Both the position numbers and the translations under genes were made by a program. Shown one piece after another: positions 35,140 through 43,432 of a stretch of DNA of 64,000 nucleotides. Within the stretch, counting starts at the first letter, position 1. Each line of letters opens with the position of its first letter. The notes beneath the pieces are model-generated. The model saw only the letters and a program-made list of their open reading frames with translations, made no database searches and was not told the origin of the DNA. The stretch is from an uncultured Rhizobiaceae group bacterium. GTDB lineage: Bacteria > Pseudomonadota > Alphaproteobacteria > Rhizobiales > Rhizobiaceae. The stretch covers positions 62,001 to 126,000 of the forward strand of contig CANMVS010000016.1 of NCBI GenBank assembly GCA_947501445.1. The letters are read 5' to 3'.

Positions 35140-36416
35140 GTGAGTCACAGGTGTTCCTCGACGGTAAAGTCGAGTTACGGCCCGGTGATTGCCGTGAAGT
35201 CCTGAAAGACATCCCGGACAACAGCGTCGACAGCGTTGTCACGGATCCGCCCTATGCGCTGGTGTCGATTGTGAAGAGGTTTGGAAAGACTGACGTTGAC
35301 AGCACAACAGACCGTCATGCCAAGCGCACAAGAGAGGGTAAGGAAGCGTATGGGCGTCTAAGTCGCGGATTCATGGGGTGCGTCTGGGACAACGGCGAAA
35401 CAGCCTTTGCATCTGAGTTTTGGGCCGAAGTCCTGCGCGTCCTAAAACCAGGCGGACATGTTGCATCCTTTAGTGGAACACGGACATATCACCGTATGGC
35501 GGTCGCCATTGAAGACGCGGGTTTTGAAATCCGTGACCAGTTGGCATGGGTGTATGGAACCGGTTTTCCTAAAAGTCACAACGTCGGCAAAGCGATTGAC
35601 AAAGCTGCAGGTGAACCAACCGACGAAGCCCGCAAGTGGGCCGGTTGGGGCACGGCTCTGAAACCCGGTTGGGAACCAATTTGCCTTGCACGCAAACCTC
35701 TGATCGGAACGGTTGCTGAGAACGTCTTGAAATACGGCACCGGCGCCTTGAACGTGGACGGGTGTCGGGTTGGTACCACAGACACGATACGGGAAATTCA
35801 TCGAAACGTATCGCTAGGTTCATCATCTGGCAGTATTTACAATAAGGCTGGTAAACCAGGCATATATCACCAGAACGACAAAGGCCGCTGGCCAGCCAAC
35901 ATCGTCCACGACGACAGCGACGAAGTCGTTGCCTGCTTTCCAAACAGTGACGGCGCGCAGGGTGTTGTCAGTGGACACGAACAATCACTGACCGCAGGGC
36001 AGAACGGGATATACGGCAAGTTCGCCCGCACCGCATCTGCACCGCCGCGCAACGACACCGGTTCGGCTGCCCGTTTCTTCTATGGCGCAAAGGCTGACAG
36101 GTCCGACCGCATCGGCAGTAAGCACCCGACAGTCAAACCGGTCGACCTTATGCGCTGGCTTGTGCGGATGGTTACGCCACCGGGTGGACTTGTGTTTGAC
36201 CCGTTTGCAGGTTCCGGCACTACCGGTCAAGCCGCATGGCTTGAGGGTATGCGGTGCATAATGGTGGAGCGTGAAGAAGAGTATCAGGCTGACATCGCCG
36301 AGCGCATGCGTCTTGCAGAGGCAGGACCGATTGAACGCAAGCAGCGAATGGTCACGCAGGATGATTCAGCGCTGCCACTGTTCGGTGACAACGACAACAC
36401 AAGAAAGGCTGCATAA
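35136..36416 (+). CDS. DNA methyltransferase (N4-cytosine/N6-adenine, beta type)
   Basis: 426 residues. Motif IV 'VVTDPPYALVS' comes first and motif I 'VFDPFAGSGTTG' near the C-terminus, the permuted order of beta-class enzymes. Target specificity cannot be read from sequence. It likely protects phage DNA or alters expression. The C-terminus 'LPLFGDNDNTRKAA' carries a clamp-binding-like segment and an ANDN-like motif. Coupled to the next methyltransferase by a one-base stop/start overlap. Confidence 0.9.
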   Translation: MSESQVFLDGKVELRPGDCREVLKDIPDNSVDSVVTDPPYALVSIVKRFGKTDVDSTTDRHAKRTREGKEAYGRLSRGFMGCVWDNGETAFASEFWAEVLRVLKPGGHVASFSGTRTYHRMAVAIEDAGFEIRDQLAWVYGTGFPKSHNVGKAIDKAAGEPTDEARKWAGWGTALKPGWEPICLARKPLIGTVAENVLKYGTGALNVDGCRVGTTDTIREIHRNVSLGSSSGSIYNKAGKPGIYHQNDKGRWPANIVHDDSDEVVACFPNSDGAQGVVSGHEQSLTAGQNGIYGKFARTASAPPRNDTGSAARFFYGAKADRSDRIGSKHPTVKPVDLMRWLVRMVTPPGGLVFDPFAGSGTTGQAAWLEGMRCIMVEREEEYQADIAERMRLAEAGPIERKQRMVTQDDSALPLFGDNDNTRKAA

Positions 36417-37222
36417 TGGCAAAACTTACAAAGGCGCAGGCAAAAGCCCACGGCCAGGCTGTCGAGATTTTGCAGCAAGACGTATTGTCGTGGGACGATA
36501 GGGAGTTTGTGTACCGGAACTGGAACGAAGGCGCGAACCATGCAAACGGTGCGGCTGGCGCGTTCTTTACGCCCTTTGATCTTGCTTTCGATTTCGCCAT
36601 TGACGCTGGCGGCGGGCGGGTTATCGATCTATGCGCCGGCATTGGCATGCTTTCATACGCCATAAATTGCCGCTCCCGATTTGCGGAAGCAATGCCTGAA
36701 TTGGTGTGTGTCGAACGAAACTACGACTATGTCGAAGTTGGAAAGAAACTACTGCCAGAAGCCAAGTGGATCCATGCGGACGTTTTAGACGTTCTGGAGA
36801 TGGAACTTGGCCGCTTCGATACAGCAATCAGCAATCCACCATTTGGAAACATCAAACGCTCAAAGAATGCGCCGCGCTACACCGGCAAGGATTTCGAGTT
36901 CCATGTGGTCGATATCGCGGCACATCTTGCAGACCACGGCACCTTCATTCTGCCGCAAGGGTCTTCTGGTTTCTTCTACAGTGGCCGCCAGAACTATTGC
37001 AGGCAGACCGAAGGCAAGGCGATCAAGTTTCAGGAGTTGACCGGACTTCATTTTGATGCCGGTTGCGGCGTAGACACCAGTTGTTTTCTAAATGAGTGGA
37101 AGGGCGTTTCGCCGCTTTGCGAAATCGTGTGCGTGGAATTCCCAATAATTGAGCCGCCCGAAATCGCACCAGCTGCACCGGCAAACGACAACCAACTCAC
37201 TTTGTTTGGTGAGGCAGCATGA
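36416..37222 (+). CDS. Second DNA methyltransferase-like protein
   Basis: 268 residues. S-adenosylmethionine site 'VIDLCAGIGMLSYAI', acidic 'LVCVERNYDYVEVGKKLL', and catalytic 'DTAISNPPFGNIK' (NPPF), giving a gamma-like order, consistent with an N6-adenine methyltransferase. The C-terminus reads PANDNQLTLFGEAA: QLTLF fits the beta-clamp-binding consensus and the whole 14-mer has the spacing of an SsrA tag. Overlaps the next gene by 4 bases. Confidence 0.85.
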   Translation: MAKLTKAQAKAHGQAVEILQQDVLSWDDREFVYRNWNEGANHANGAAGAFFTPFDLAFDFAIDAGGGRVIDLCAGIGMLSYAINCRSRFAEAMPELVCVERNYDYVEVGKKLLPEAKWIHADVLDVLEMELGRFDTAISNPPFGNIKRSKNAPRYTGKDFEFHVVDIAAHLADHGTFILPQGSSGFFYSGRQNYCRQTEGKAIKFQELTGLHFDAGCGVDTSCFLNEWKGVSPLCEIVCVEFPIIEPPEIAPAAPANDNQLTLFGEAA

Positions 37223-37545
37223 GCACCGCACAAGACCCGGCTGACTGCCACATCTGCGGGCGTCACGCGATTGGCGTCGGTATCGGCGCACACAACAACC
37301 CGAAGTGGGTTTGCGAAGAATGCGTCGCAATCATCAAGCACGTGCGCGCCGTCAAGCGGCTGGATCCATACGAGATGAAAGCCCGTGAAGGCGGCATGGA
37401 CGCAGCGGCACCGCTTGTCGGTGAGTTCGGACCGGATTTGAGCCTATGGGAAGAGGATCAGGTTTTGAGCTTTTGCGGTGCTGTGTGGAAAGGTTGCGCC
37501 GACCGAATACGTACACTCATAGCCAGCGGAGAGCCACCATTTTGA
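37219..37545 (+). CDS. Small zinc-binding phage protein
   Basis: 108 residues. 'CHICGRHAIGVGIGAHNNPK' and 'VCEECVAII' form a CxxC...CxxC zinc site at the N-terminus; the rest is helical and acidic. A frequent passenger beside phage methyltransferases in this group, without assigned function. Confidence 0.65.
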   Translation: MSTAQDPADCHICGRHAIGVGIGAHNNPKWVCEECVAIIKHVRAVKRLDPYEMKAREGGMDAAAPLVGEFGPDLSLWEEDQVLSFCGAVWKGCADRIRTLIASGEPPF

Positions 37546-37604
37546 AACACGCCAACGATAACGCACCACGTGCCTACTACAACGAAAATGCAGGACAAGA
37601 TTAA
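37542..37604 (+). CDS. Possible 20-residue ORF with ANDN motif
   Basis: TTG-initiated MKHANDNAPRAYYNENAGQD, overlapping the preceding stop and ending one base into the next ATG. It carries the ANDN motif and may be a true microprotein, but its size forbids certainty. Confidence 0.35.
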   Translation: MKHANDNAPRAYYNENAGQD

Positions 37605-38065
37605 TGCGCAATCAATGGAAACCAAAAGCCTCTGATCCAAGGTATTGCGAAACTTGCAACAGGCGCCTGGAGAGAAAGCGCAACAAATCGGGCCGACTCG
37701 AGGGCTTCCGAGACTTCTTGCGACGGCGGTTTTGTTCACTGTCATGCGCTAACTCGCGAAGCAAAGGCGGCACATCTAGAAAGGCCTATCATTACCATGC
37801 GCGGAAATTCAGAAACTATTGCTGTGAATGTTGCGGTACAGAAAAGAGACTTCAAGCGCATCACATAGACACCAACTGGAAGAACAACGATCCGGCGAAT
37901 ATTCAGACCTTGTGCATATATTGCCATCAATTTTGGCACAAAACCCATGAAAGATGTGGAGCTGTGCCGACGGGACCCATGCCGAAATTAGTCTCTTATG
38001 AGCAGGTCAAAACTGCCAACGTGTCAGCCAATGACAACAAGGAAGCCATGAATGACGCCGCTTGA
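37604..38065 (+). CDS. HNH endonuclease
   Basis: 153 residues. An N-terminal zinc pair ('YCETCNRRL', 'FCSLSCANSR') precedes 'CCECCGTEKRLQAHHIDTNW' and 'NIQTLCIYCHQFWHKTH', the HNH core with its structural zinc cysteines. The C-terminus ends 'SANDNKEAMNDAA', an SsrA-like tail. It overlaps the primase gene by 14 bases. Confidence 0.85.
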   Translation: MRNQWKPKASDPRYCETCNRRLERKRNKSGRLEGFRDFLRRRFCSLSCANSRSKGGTSRKAYHYHARKFRNYCCECCGTEKRLQAHHIDTNWKNNDPANIQTLCIYCHQFWHKTHERCGAVPTGPMPKLVSYEQVKTANVSANDNKEAMNDAA

Positions 38066-40244
38066 AGTTGCTCAATTCTACCGTAGTCACAATTGGCCTG
38101 TTTTCCCTTGTCGGGCAAAAGAAGAGATCGACAAACATACAGGCGAAATCCACAGCGCCAAGACGCCATATACAAGCAACGGCTTCCGCGGTGCCACCAA
38201 GAATTCACGCATAATTACTGAATGGTGGCGTCGCACACCCGACGCGATGATTGGATTGCCGACGGGCAAGGAAACAGGCATCTGGATCCTGGACCTGGAT
38301 ATCAAGCCGGGCGTTGGTGATGGTCATGAATGGCTCGACCGCATGGAGGACGAGCACGGCGAATTGCCAGACACCGCCCGCGTGAAAACCATGGGCGGCG
38401 GCACGCATGTATTCTTCAATCACGTTGCAGGCATACGCAATCGCGGTGGACTTGGAACATGTGTGGACGTGAGAGGCCAGGATGGGTACATAATCGCGCC
38501 TGGCAGTGTCGCCGGGGATGGCCGTACATATGAATGGATAGACCACGACGACATCGACAACCTGCCGAAAATCGCCGACGCGCCGCAATGGCTCCTTGAT
38601 TTAATATTGCCGCCCGAACCGAAGGTCGTGCAACACGACTATCAGTATCAACCGGGAGGCAATGCGCCCTATGTAGAACGGGCGTTTCAGGCGGAACTCA
38701 ACACACTTGCACACGCACCGCCTGGCGGTCGTGGATACCAACTGAATTCAAGCGCGTTCAGCGTTGGCACGCTTGTTGGTGCGGGTGCGCTTTCAAGGTC
38801 GGACGCCGAGAATGGTTTGCTGGAAGCCGCAACAGCCTGCGGCGTGCTGGCAAAAGACGGTGAGCGAGAAACCAATGCCAAAATACGACGCGGTCTGGAC
38901 GCCGGCACGAAACAGCCGAGAATGATACCGGAAGCGGACGCCGGTTTTAACCAAGACAACACCACACTTATTGACCTTACAAAAATGATCGCCAACGGGC
39001 TTGCAAAGGCAAAACCCTGTGAGGACGCTCCGGCTATCGACAACCCGCAGCAGGACGACACGCCCGCAGCTAACGATAACCAGCCGTTGTTCAAAGCCAC
39101 GCCGTTTGAATGGCTTGACCCGAAGAAGCTACCACGGCGCGAATTTGCATTCGGTACGCATTATATCCGTAAGTATGTGTCGGTAACGGTATCACCCGGC
39201 GGGCTTGGCAAGACCAGCAACAGCATTGCGGAAGCCTTATCAATGACAAGCGGCAAGACGTTATTTGGCTTTCCACCGAAGGGAAAACTTAACGTTTGGA
39301 TTTTTAATGCGGAAGATCCTCGCGACGAAATGGAACGCCGAATTATGGCGGCGTGTCTGCACTACAATTTGAAAGCCAAAGATATTGAAGGGCGACTTTT
39401 TCTGGATACCGGGCGGGAGCAAGAGATGGTCGTGGCGATCGAGGACAAACAAACGGGGGTGCGTATTCAAAAGCCATTGGTGGAAGCAGTCGTTGAGCAA
39501 ATTGAGCGCAACAAGATAGACGTTATGATCATCGATCCATTCGTTTCTACCCATAGTGTCAACGAAAACGATAACGGTGCCATCGACAAGGTCGCCAAGC
39601 TTTGGGCTTTAATCGCCGATGAGACCAATTGCGCGATTGATGTGGTTCATCACCTGCGCAAGGTTTCAGGCCGCGAGGCGACTGTCGAGGACTCCCGTGG
39701 CGCTGTATCCCTACTAAGTGCATCCAGATCGGCGCGGGTTTTAAACCGAATGACTGACAATCAAGCCACAAGTGCCGGTATCAGTGGCGATGACCGGTTC
39801 TCGTATTTCAATATAAATCAGGGCAAATCCAATTTGACAAAAATGTCTAATCGCATGGATTGGCGTAAGCTTGAGTCCGTTGCGTTGGGCAATGGTACGA
39901 GCCTGGGCAAGCCACAGGACCATGCTGGTGTCGTGGTACCGTGGCAGTGGCCTGACAAAGCCACAATCACCGATGCCGTACCATCCGATCAGCTAAAGTC
40001 GATCATGGTCAAGGTTGCGAACACCGATTGCCGGTCGAGCGATCAGTCACCGCATTGGGTTGGATACGTCATTGCGGACGCACTTGAAATCGACATGCCG
40101 GTTTCCAAAGGTATGACGGCGGAAAAGAAGCGTATCAAGCACATGATTGACGGATGGATTGAGTCAGGCACATTCAAAAAAGAGCGCGACAACGACCCGG
40201 CACACATTGGCCGCAAGATTGAATTTATCAGAGTTGCGAAATGA
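38052..40244 (+). CDS. Bifunctional primase-polymerase / RecA-fold helicase
   Basis: 730 residues. Residues 1-190 are a prim-pol domain: 'NWPVFPCRAKEEIDKHTG', 'IWILDLDIKPGVGDG' with the DxD metal site, 'TMGGGTHVFF' and 'CVDVRGQDGYIIAPGS'. After a linker with AANDNQPLF comes a RepA/AAA_25 helicase domain (Walker A 'VSPGGLGKTSNSIAEAL', Walker B 'IDVMIIDPFVSTHS', then 'VVHHLRK'). The C-terminal 100 residues resemble a winged helix. It should prime and unwind at the phage origin. Confidence 0.9.
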   Translation: MTPLEVAQFYRSHNWPVFPCRAKEEIDKHTGEIHSAKTPYTSNGFRGATKNSRIITEWWRRTPDAMIGLPTGKETGIWILDLDIKPGVGDGHEWLDRMEDEHGELPDTARVKTMGGGTHVFFNHVAGIRNRGGLGTCVDVRGQDGYIIAPGSVAGDGRTYEWIDHDDIDNLPKIADAPQWLLDLILPPEPKVVQHDYQYQPGGNAPYVERAFQAELNTLAHAPPGGRGYQLNSSAFSVGTLVGAGALSRSDAENGLLEAATACGVLAKDGERETNAKIRRGLDAGTKQPRMIPEADAGFNQDNTTLIDLTKMIANGLAKAKPCEDAPAIDNPQQDDTPAANDNQPLFKATPFEWLDPKKLPRREFAFGTHYIRKYVSVTVSPGGLGKTSNSIAEALSMTSGKTLFGFPPKGKLNVWIFNAEDPRDEMERRIMAACLHYNLKAKDIEGRLFLDTGREQEMVVAIEDKQTGVRIQKPLVEAVVEQIERNKIDVMIIDPFVSTHSVNENDNGAIDKVAKLWALIADETNCAIDVVHHLRKVSGREATVEDSRGAVSLLSASRSARVLNRMTDNQATSAGISGDDRFSYFNINQGKSNLTKMSNRMDWRKLESVALGNGTSLGKPQDHAGVVVPWQWPDKATITDAVPSDQLKSIMVKVANTDCRSSDQSPHWVGYVIADALEIDMPVSKGMTAEKKRIKHMIDGWIESGTFKKERDNDPAHIGRKIEFIRVAK

Positions 40245-40248
40245 TTTT

Positions 40249-40446
40249 ATCCACCACCTTATCCACCTCCATTATGTGTCAGCGGGAGAATGTCGCCGAC
40301 CAATTACTACACCTCCACAACCCCACCACCACCACCCCGTCCCCTTTTAAGGGGCGGGGGGGTGGGGGTGGTGGTGGGGATGGGGTTGGTTAGTAATGAT
40401 GTAATGAAAAAATATGACCACCATTTTTGAGGTGGTGGATAAGGTG
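40249..40446. other. Nested GC-rich inverted repeats (possible origin or strong terminator)
   Basis: A roughly 94-nt hairpin (about 40303-40396) has outer arms ATTACTA/TAGTAAT and inner arms of C/A-rich and G/T-rich sequence closing at CCCCTTTTAAGGGG. It is followed by a second hairpin (CCACC...GGTGG, about 40418-40436). CACCTTATCCACC on the left (around 40255) is repeated inverted on the right (around 40432-40446). No gene fits here. It lies directly between the primase-polymerase and SRAP genes. Confidence 0.6.
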
Positions 40447-40520
40447 CAAATTGGACGTGGTTGATTTGCAATCTTGATAAACGGATAGTGGTGCAAAGGT
40501 TACAGGGAGGGACAGACACA

Positions 40521-41210
40521 ATGTGCGGACGCTTTATCACAACTGGAACATGGGCCGAGTACCGTCAATACATGAATATCCTCCCGCCCGAAGTGGATAC
40601 CAGAAACGGCCCGCAGCCCAACTACAACACAGCGCCAACGAGCGAGCTTGAGATTGTTACAAGCCATGACGGTGAAATCGACATAGAAGCGGTACGGTGG
40701 GGTTTAATGCCGCATTGGGCCAAAGACACCAAAGTTCGCGCGATGATCAATGCACGGGGCGAAACGGTGGCAGAAAAGCCATTCTTTCGGACAGCGTTCG
40801 AATACGGTCGCTGCCTGATACCGGCGACCGGTTATTACGAATGGCGCACTGAAAACAAGGTCAAGCAGCCCTATCTCATCCACTTGCCAGGCGATGCGCC
40901 AACGTTCGAACCTTACGCGATGGCCGGGATCATGTCTTACAACAAAATATTGGGCACACGTACGTTTGCAATCGTCACACTGGCAGCAGACCAAAGTGTA
41001 GCGGACATTCACAATCGCATGCCCGTGATACTCAATAGCGACGCACTGGCCGCGTGGGTGAATTCAGATACAAGCAAGGATGACGCGCTTGAACTGCTGC
41101 AGGAAAACCGTGGTGCCGATCTGGTCTACTATCCGGTATCAAAGGATGTTGGCAGTGTGAAGAATAAAGGGCCTGAGTTAATTGAGAAAGCCAGTAATTC
41201 AGAGAAATAA
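40521..41210 (+). CDS. SOS response-associated peptidase (SRAP, YedK/HMCES family)
   Basis: 229 residues. The start ATG 40521 gives MCGRF, in which Cys2 is the residue that crosslinks to abasic sites in single-stranded DNA. Other conserved parts are 'PNYNTAPTSEL', 'VRWGLMPHWAKD', 'INARGETVAEKPFF' and 'IHNRMPVIL' with the active-site His. Family members protect abasic sites as DNA-protein crosslinks. Phage copies may guard replicating DNA. GGGAGG lies 10 bases upstream. Confidence 0.93.
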   Translation: MCGRFITTGTWAEYRQYMNILPPEVDTRNGPQPNYNTAPTSELEIVTSHDGEIDIEAVRWGLMPHWAKDTKVRAMINARGETVAEKPFFRTAFEYGRCLIPATGYYEWRTENKVKQPYLIHLPGDAPTFEPYAMAGIMSYNKILGTRTFAIVTLAADQSVADIHNRMPVILNSDALAAWVNSDTSKDDALELLQENRGADLVYYPVSKDVGSVKNKGPELIEKASNSEK

Positions 41211-41285
41211 TGCATATTCACCATTCCATTTGAAATATATTTGTGCCTATACTCGTGAAATACATTGTTTCGGAGGCATAACATT

Positions 41286-41669
41286 ATGATTTCAAGATTG
41301 ATTAAAACTGCACTGGCGACTTGCTTGGTGATGGCGGGAATGACAGCACAATCATTTTCGTTAGAACGACAGCTCGCACAACAGCTAAGAGCCGAATGGT
41401 GGTCGATCCCAACCGCCCCTCCCGGCATGGTGCCGATGGTTGTCTACGTGCCAGCACAGCAGATGCAGCCCACAGCAATTCCGCCGCATACACATGCACC
41501 ACAGGCAGCGCAGACGATTGATGCAACGCATTGCTCAATAAATGACGTGGCTGTGCTGACACAGGATGTGCCTAGTTGTGAGAAGGCTGGTGGGACGGTT
41601 GTGAAAGAGAGAGCAAGTTTTGGTTATTCAAAGTGTCATGGAAGTTATTGGCATTGCCTGACACACTAA
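41286..41669 (+). CDS. Small secreted protein, PGM-THC family copy 3 (in prophage)
   Basis: 127 residues. Signal peptide MISRLIKTALATCLVMAGMT; mature part with 'APPGMVPMVVYVPAQQM', 'PPHTHAP', 'THCSINDVAVLTQDVPSCEK' and AGGTVVKERASF, clearly the same family as the chromosomal copies at 11502 and 12415. GGAGG is 9 bases before the ATG, and an A/T-rich promoter region precedes. An accessory (moron-type) gene of unknown function. Confidence 0.85.
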   Translation: MISRLIKTALATCLVMAGMTAQSFSLERQLAQQLRAEWWSIPTAPPGMVPMVVYVPAQQMQPTAIPPHTHAPQAAQTIDATHCSINDVAVLTQDVPSCEKAGGTVVKERASFGYSKCHGSYWHCLTH

Positions 41670-41689
41670 CAAGCACCTCAACTCCGGTT

Positions 41690-41812
41690 ATCAACCATCG
41701 CGTTCCAGCGCCCGCAATCGTGCCTCATGATCTGCAAAGCGCTCATAGATGGTGGTAATCGCCCGGTTTGCATCGGTCGCGATCAGGCGTTCACGTACAT
41801 CAAACAGGAGGA
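41690..41812 (-). pseudogene. 3' remnant of a phage ORF
   Basis: A minus-strand open segment, DVRERLIATDANRAITTIYE continuing RFADHEARLRALERDG and a stop, reads like the helical C-terminus of a protein. It has no start codon and is cut off just where the ribosome-binding region of copy 4 begins, suggesting that insertion of the copy 4 cassette truncated it. Confidence 0.35.
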
Positions 41813-41820
41813 ATGAAACT

Positions 41821-42180
41821 ATGAAATCGAAGTTATTGAAAACTGCACTGGTGACTTGTTTGGCGGTGGCAGGCCCTACTCACGTATTTGCAGATAACCT
41901 TGCAGCGGAACTGATCCCCTTTCCCAGATTGCATTTCGCTATTCCTACCACCCCTCCCGGCATGATCCCCATGACTGTCTATGTGCCAGCACAGCAGATG
42001 CAAGCACCGATCCCACCGCACACACACGCGCAGAAAATTAATGTAACGCATTGCCTGGTCAGCGATGTGGCTGTCCTAACGCAAGACGCGCCGAGTTGTG
42101 AGAAAGCTGGTGGAACTGTTGTAAAAGAGAGGGCAAGTTTTGGTTGGTGCCCAAGTAATAGGGAAGCCCCCTGCTTCTAA
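41821..42180 (+). CDS. Small secreted protein, PGM-THC family copy 4 (in prophage)
   Basis: 119 residues. Signal peptide MKSKLLKTALVTCLAVAGPT (cleavage near VFA-D). 'TPPGMIPMTVYVPAQQMQAP', 'PPHTHAQ', 'THCLVSDVAVLTQDAPSCEK' and AGGTVVKERASFG match copies 1 to 3, closest to copy 3. AGGAGG is 9 bases before the ATG. The tail has two extra cysteines (WCPSNREAPC). Confidence 0.85.
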   Translation: MKSKLLKTALVTCLAVAGPTHVFADNLAAELIPFPRLHFAIPTTPPGMIPMTVYVPAQQMQAPIPPHTHAQKINVTHCLVSDVAVLTQDAPSCEKAGGTVVKERASFGWCPSNREAPCF

Positions 42181-42639
42181 CGGTTGCACAGACCCTACCC
42201 ACCCAATATCGCCCTAGACCCACTGTCGGTTGCGCAGAATAAGGCAACGCAGCTAGCTTGATGCCGAGACATCAAATTACAACTTGCGATCTGAATTGGG
42301 CGTATAAAAGTTGAACTGATCCAGCCACTGAAGATGCACCTTCATTGGAATCAAGCGAACGTCTTGAGAGGTTGAATTATTAAAAAAATCCAGCCGAAAA
42401 GACTGCGAAAACAGTTATTTTGTAAACGTACATAGGCAAATCGTTACATACTAATCGCTTTTTATACCTTCGGTGTTTCCGTTTGGATCGTATAATGACT
42501 CCATATGAAACAGTTTGGACCACAACTTTTCCATAAACCAGCATAATTAGATTGAGATCGGACTGTTTGAGACCACCAGAGGATCAAAAATGAAACAGAA
42601 CCAGCAATTCTGTTTCAACAATTGAAATAACGGATGGCA
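42181..42639. other. Gene-free stretch in the accessory island
   Basis: About 460 A/T-rich bases between copy 4 and a convergent secreted-protein gene. No supported gene, and no clear terminator was found. Confidence 0.4.
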
Positions 42640-43017
42640 CTAATTGACGACGCAGACTTCGGCTTCAATCACAATGCTTACTGGTATGCTCCATGTCTTA
42701 TAGTTCACACTCATGGAATGCCCACTGTTGAAGACGCGTGTGCTTCCCAGATTAACGTAACTGCAACCATTACCGCCTTCGCATCGCACTGTAGCATTTC
42801 TATAAAATGCATTTTTCTTCACCCATTCCTCGCCCATATTAACAGCAAGACTTTCAACTGGTTGACGATCTGCATGGCGATCACAACTACTATCACAGTG
42901 ACGATTAGGAGTAGTTCTAGTGGCGGAATCCTTGAACAAACATGTGATTGCCGCATGGCTCTGCGTTGAACATACTACTGACAACGCCAAAGTTGATGCA
43001 AGAACAAAGTTTTTCAT
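42640..43017 (-). CDS. Small secreted protein
   Basis: 125 residues from ATG 43017 with GGAG 6 bases upstream. Signal peptide MKNFVLASTLALSVVCSTQS, cleavage probably SHA-A. The mature part has six cysteines ('ITCLF', 'HCDSSCDRH', 'VRCEGGNGCSYVNLG') and a beta-rich C-terminus. No family recognised. Lies antisense to the surrounding prophage genes, A/T-rich, typical of an accessory gene. Confidence 0.7.
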   Translation of the reverse strand: MKNFVLASTLALSVVCSTQSHAAITCLFKDSATRTTPNRHCDSSCDRHADRQPVESLAVNMGEEWVKKNAFYRNATVRCEGGNGCSYVNLGSTRVFNSGHSMSVNYKTWSIPVSIVIEAEVCVVN

Positions 43018-43044
43018 GACATTCTCCAAAAGTTGTTTTCAGCA

Positions 43045-43233
43045 TTAAAATCTAACAATTTGTAAGCGTCCATTGCTTCCCCTTTGATTCAATTGAAAAA
43101 TAATATCATTCACCGTCCAACCAACTCTCCCATGGTCACCACAGATCAGTTGGACATCGCCCTGTTTGTACTCATCTGCCAAGGCTGATGTTGTACTCAA
43201 CTGCGAAATGAATAGCGCGTACGCCGCACACAG
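43045..43233 (-). pseudogene. Possible secreted protein lacking a start codon
   Basis: Minus-strand open segment with signal-like sequence (CAAYALFISQLSTTSALA) followed by DEYKQGDVQLICGDHGRVGW. No ATG, GTG or TTG start with a ribosome site is available; a stop lies just upstream. Either a decayed gene or one starting at CTG. Confidence 0.25.
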
Positions 43234-43432
43234 ATCGGATTTTTACTATCTACCCCCCGAAAGCCAAAATCGTCACAATAAATAGTCGACACAAAGCTCC
43301 ACCCAATTGCGCTACACACAACTACTTGCAATTGACGCTTGCCCCATGCAAAACTTAAACGTGCCGAATTACAACCTGTCAGAAATGATAGGTTGTAGTT
43401 CAAGGCGTAAGGCTGCTGGGGAGGGTACAGTC

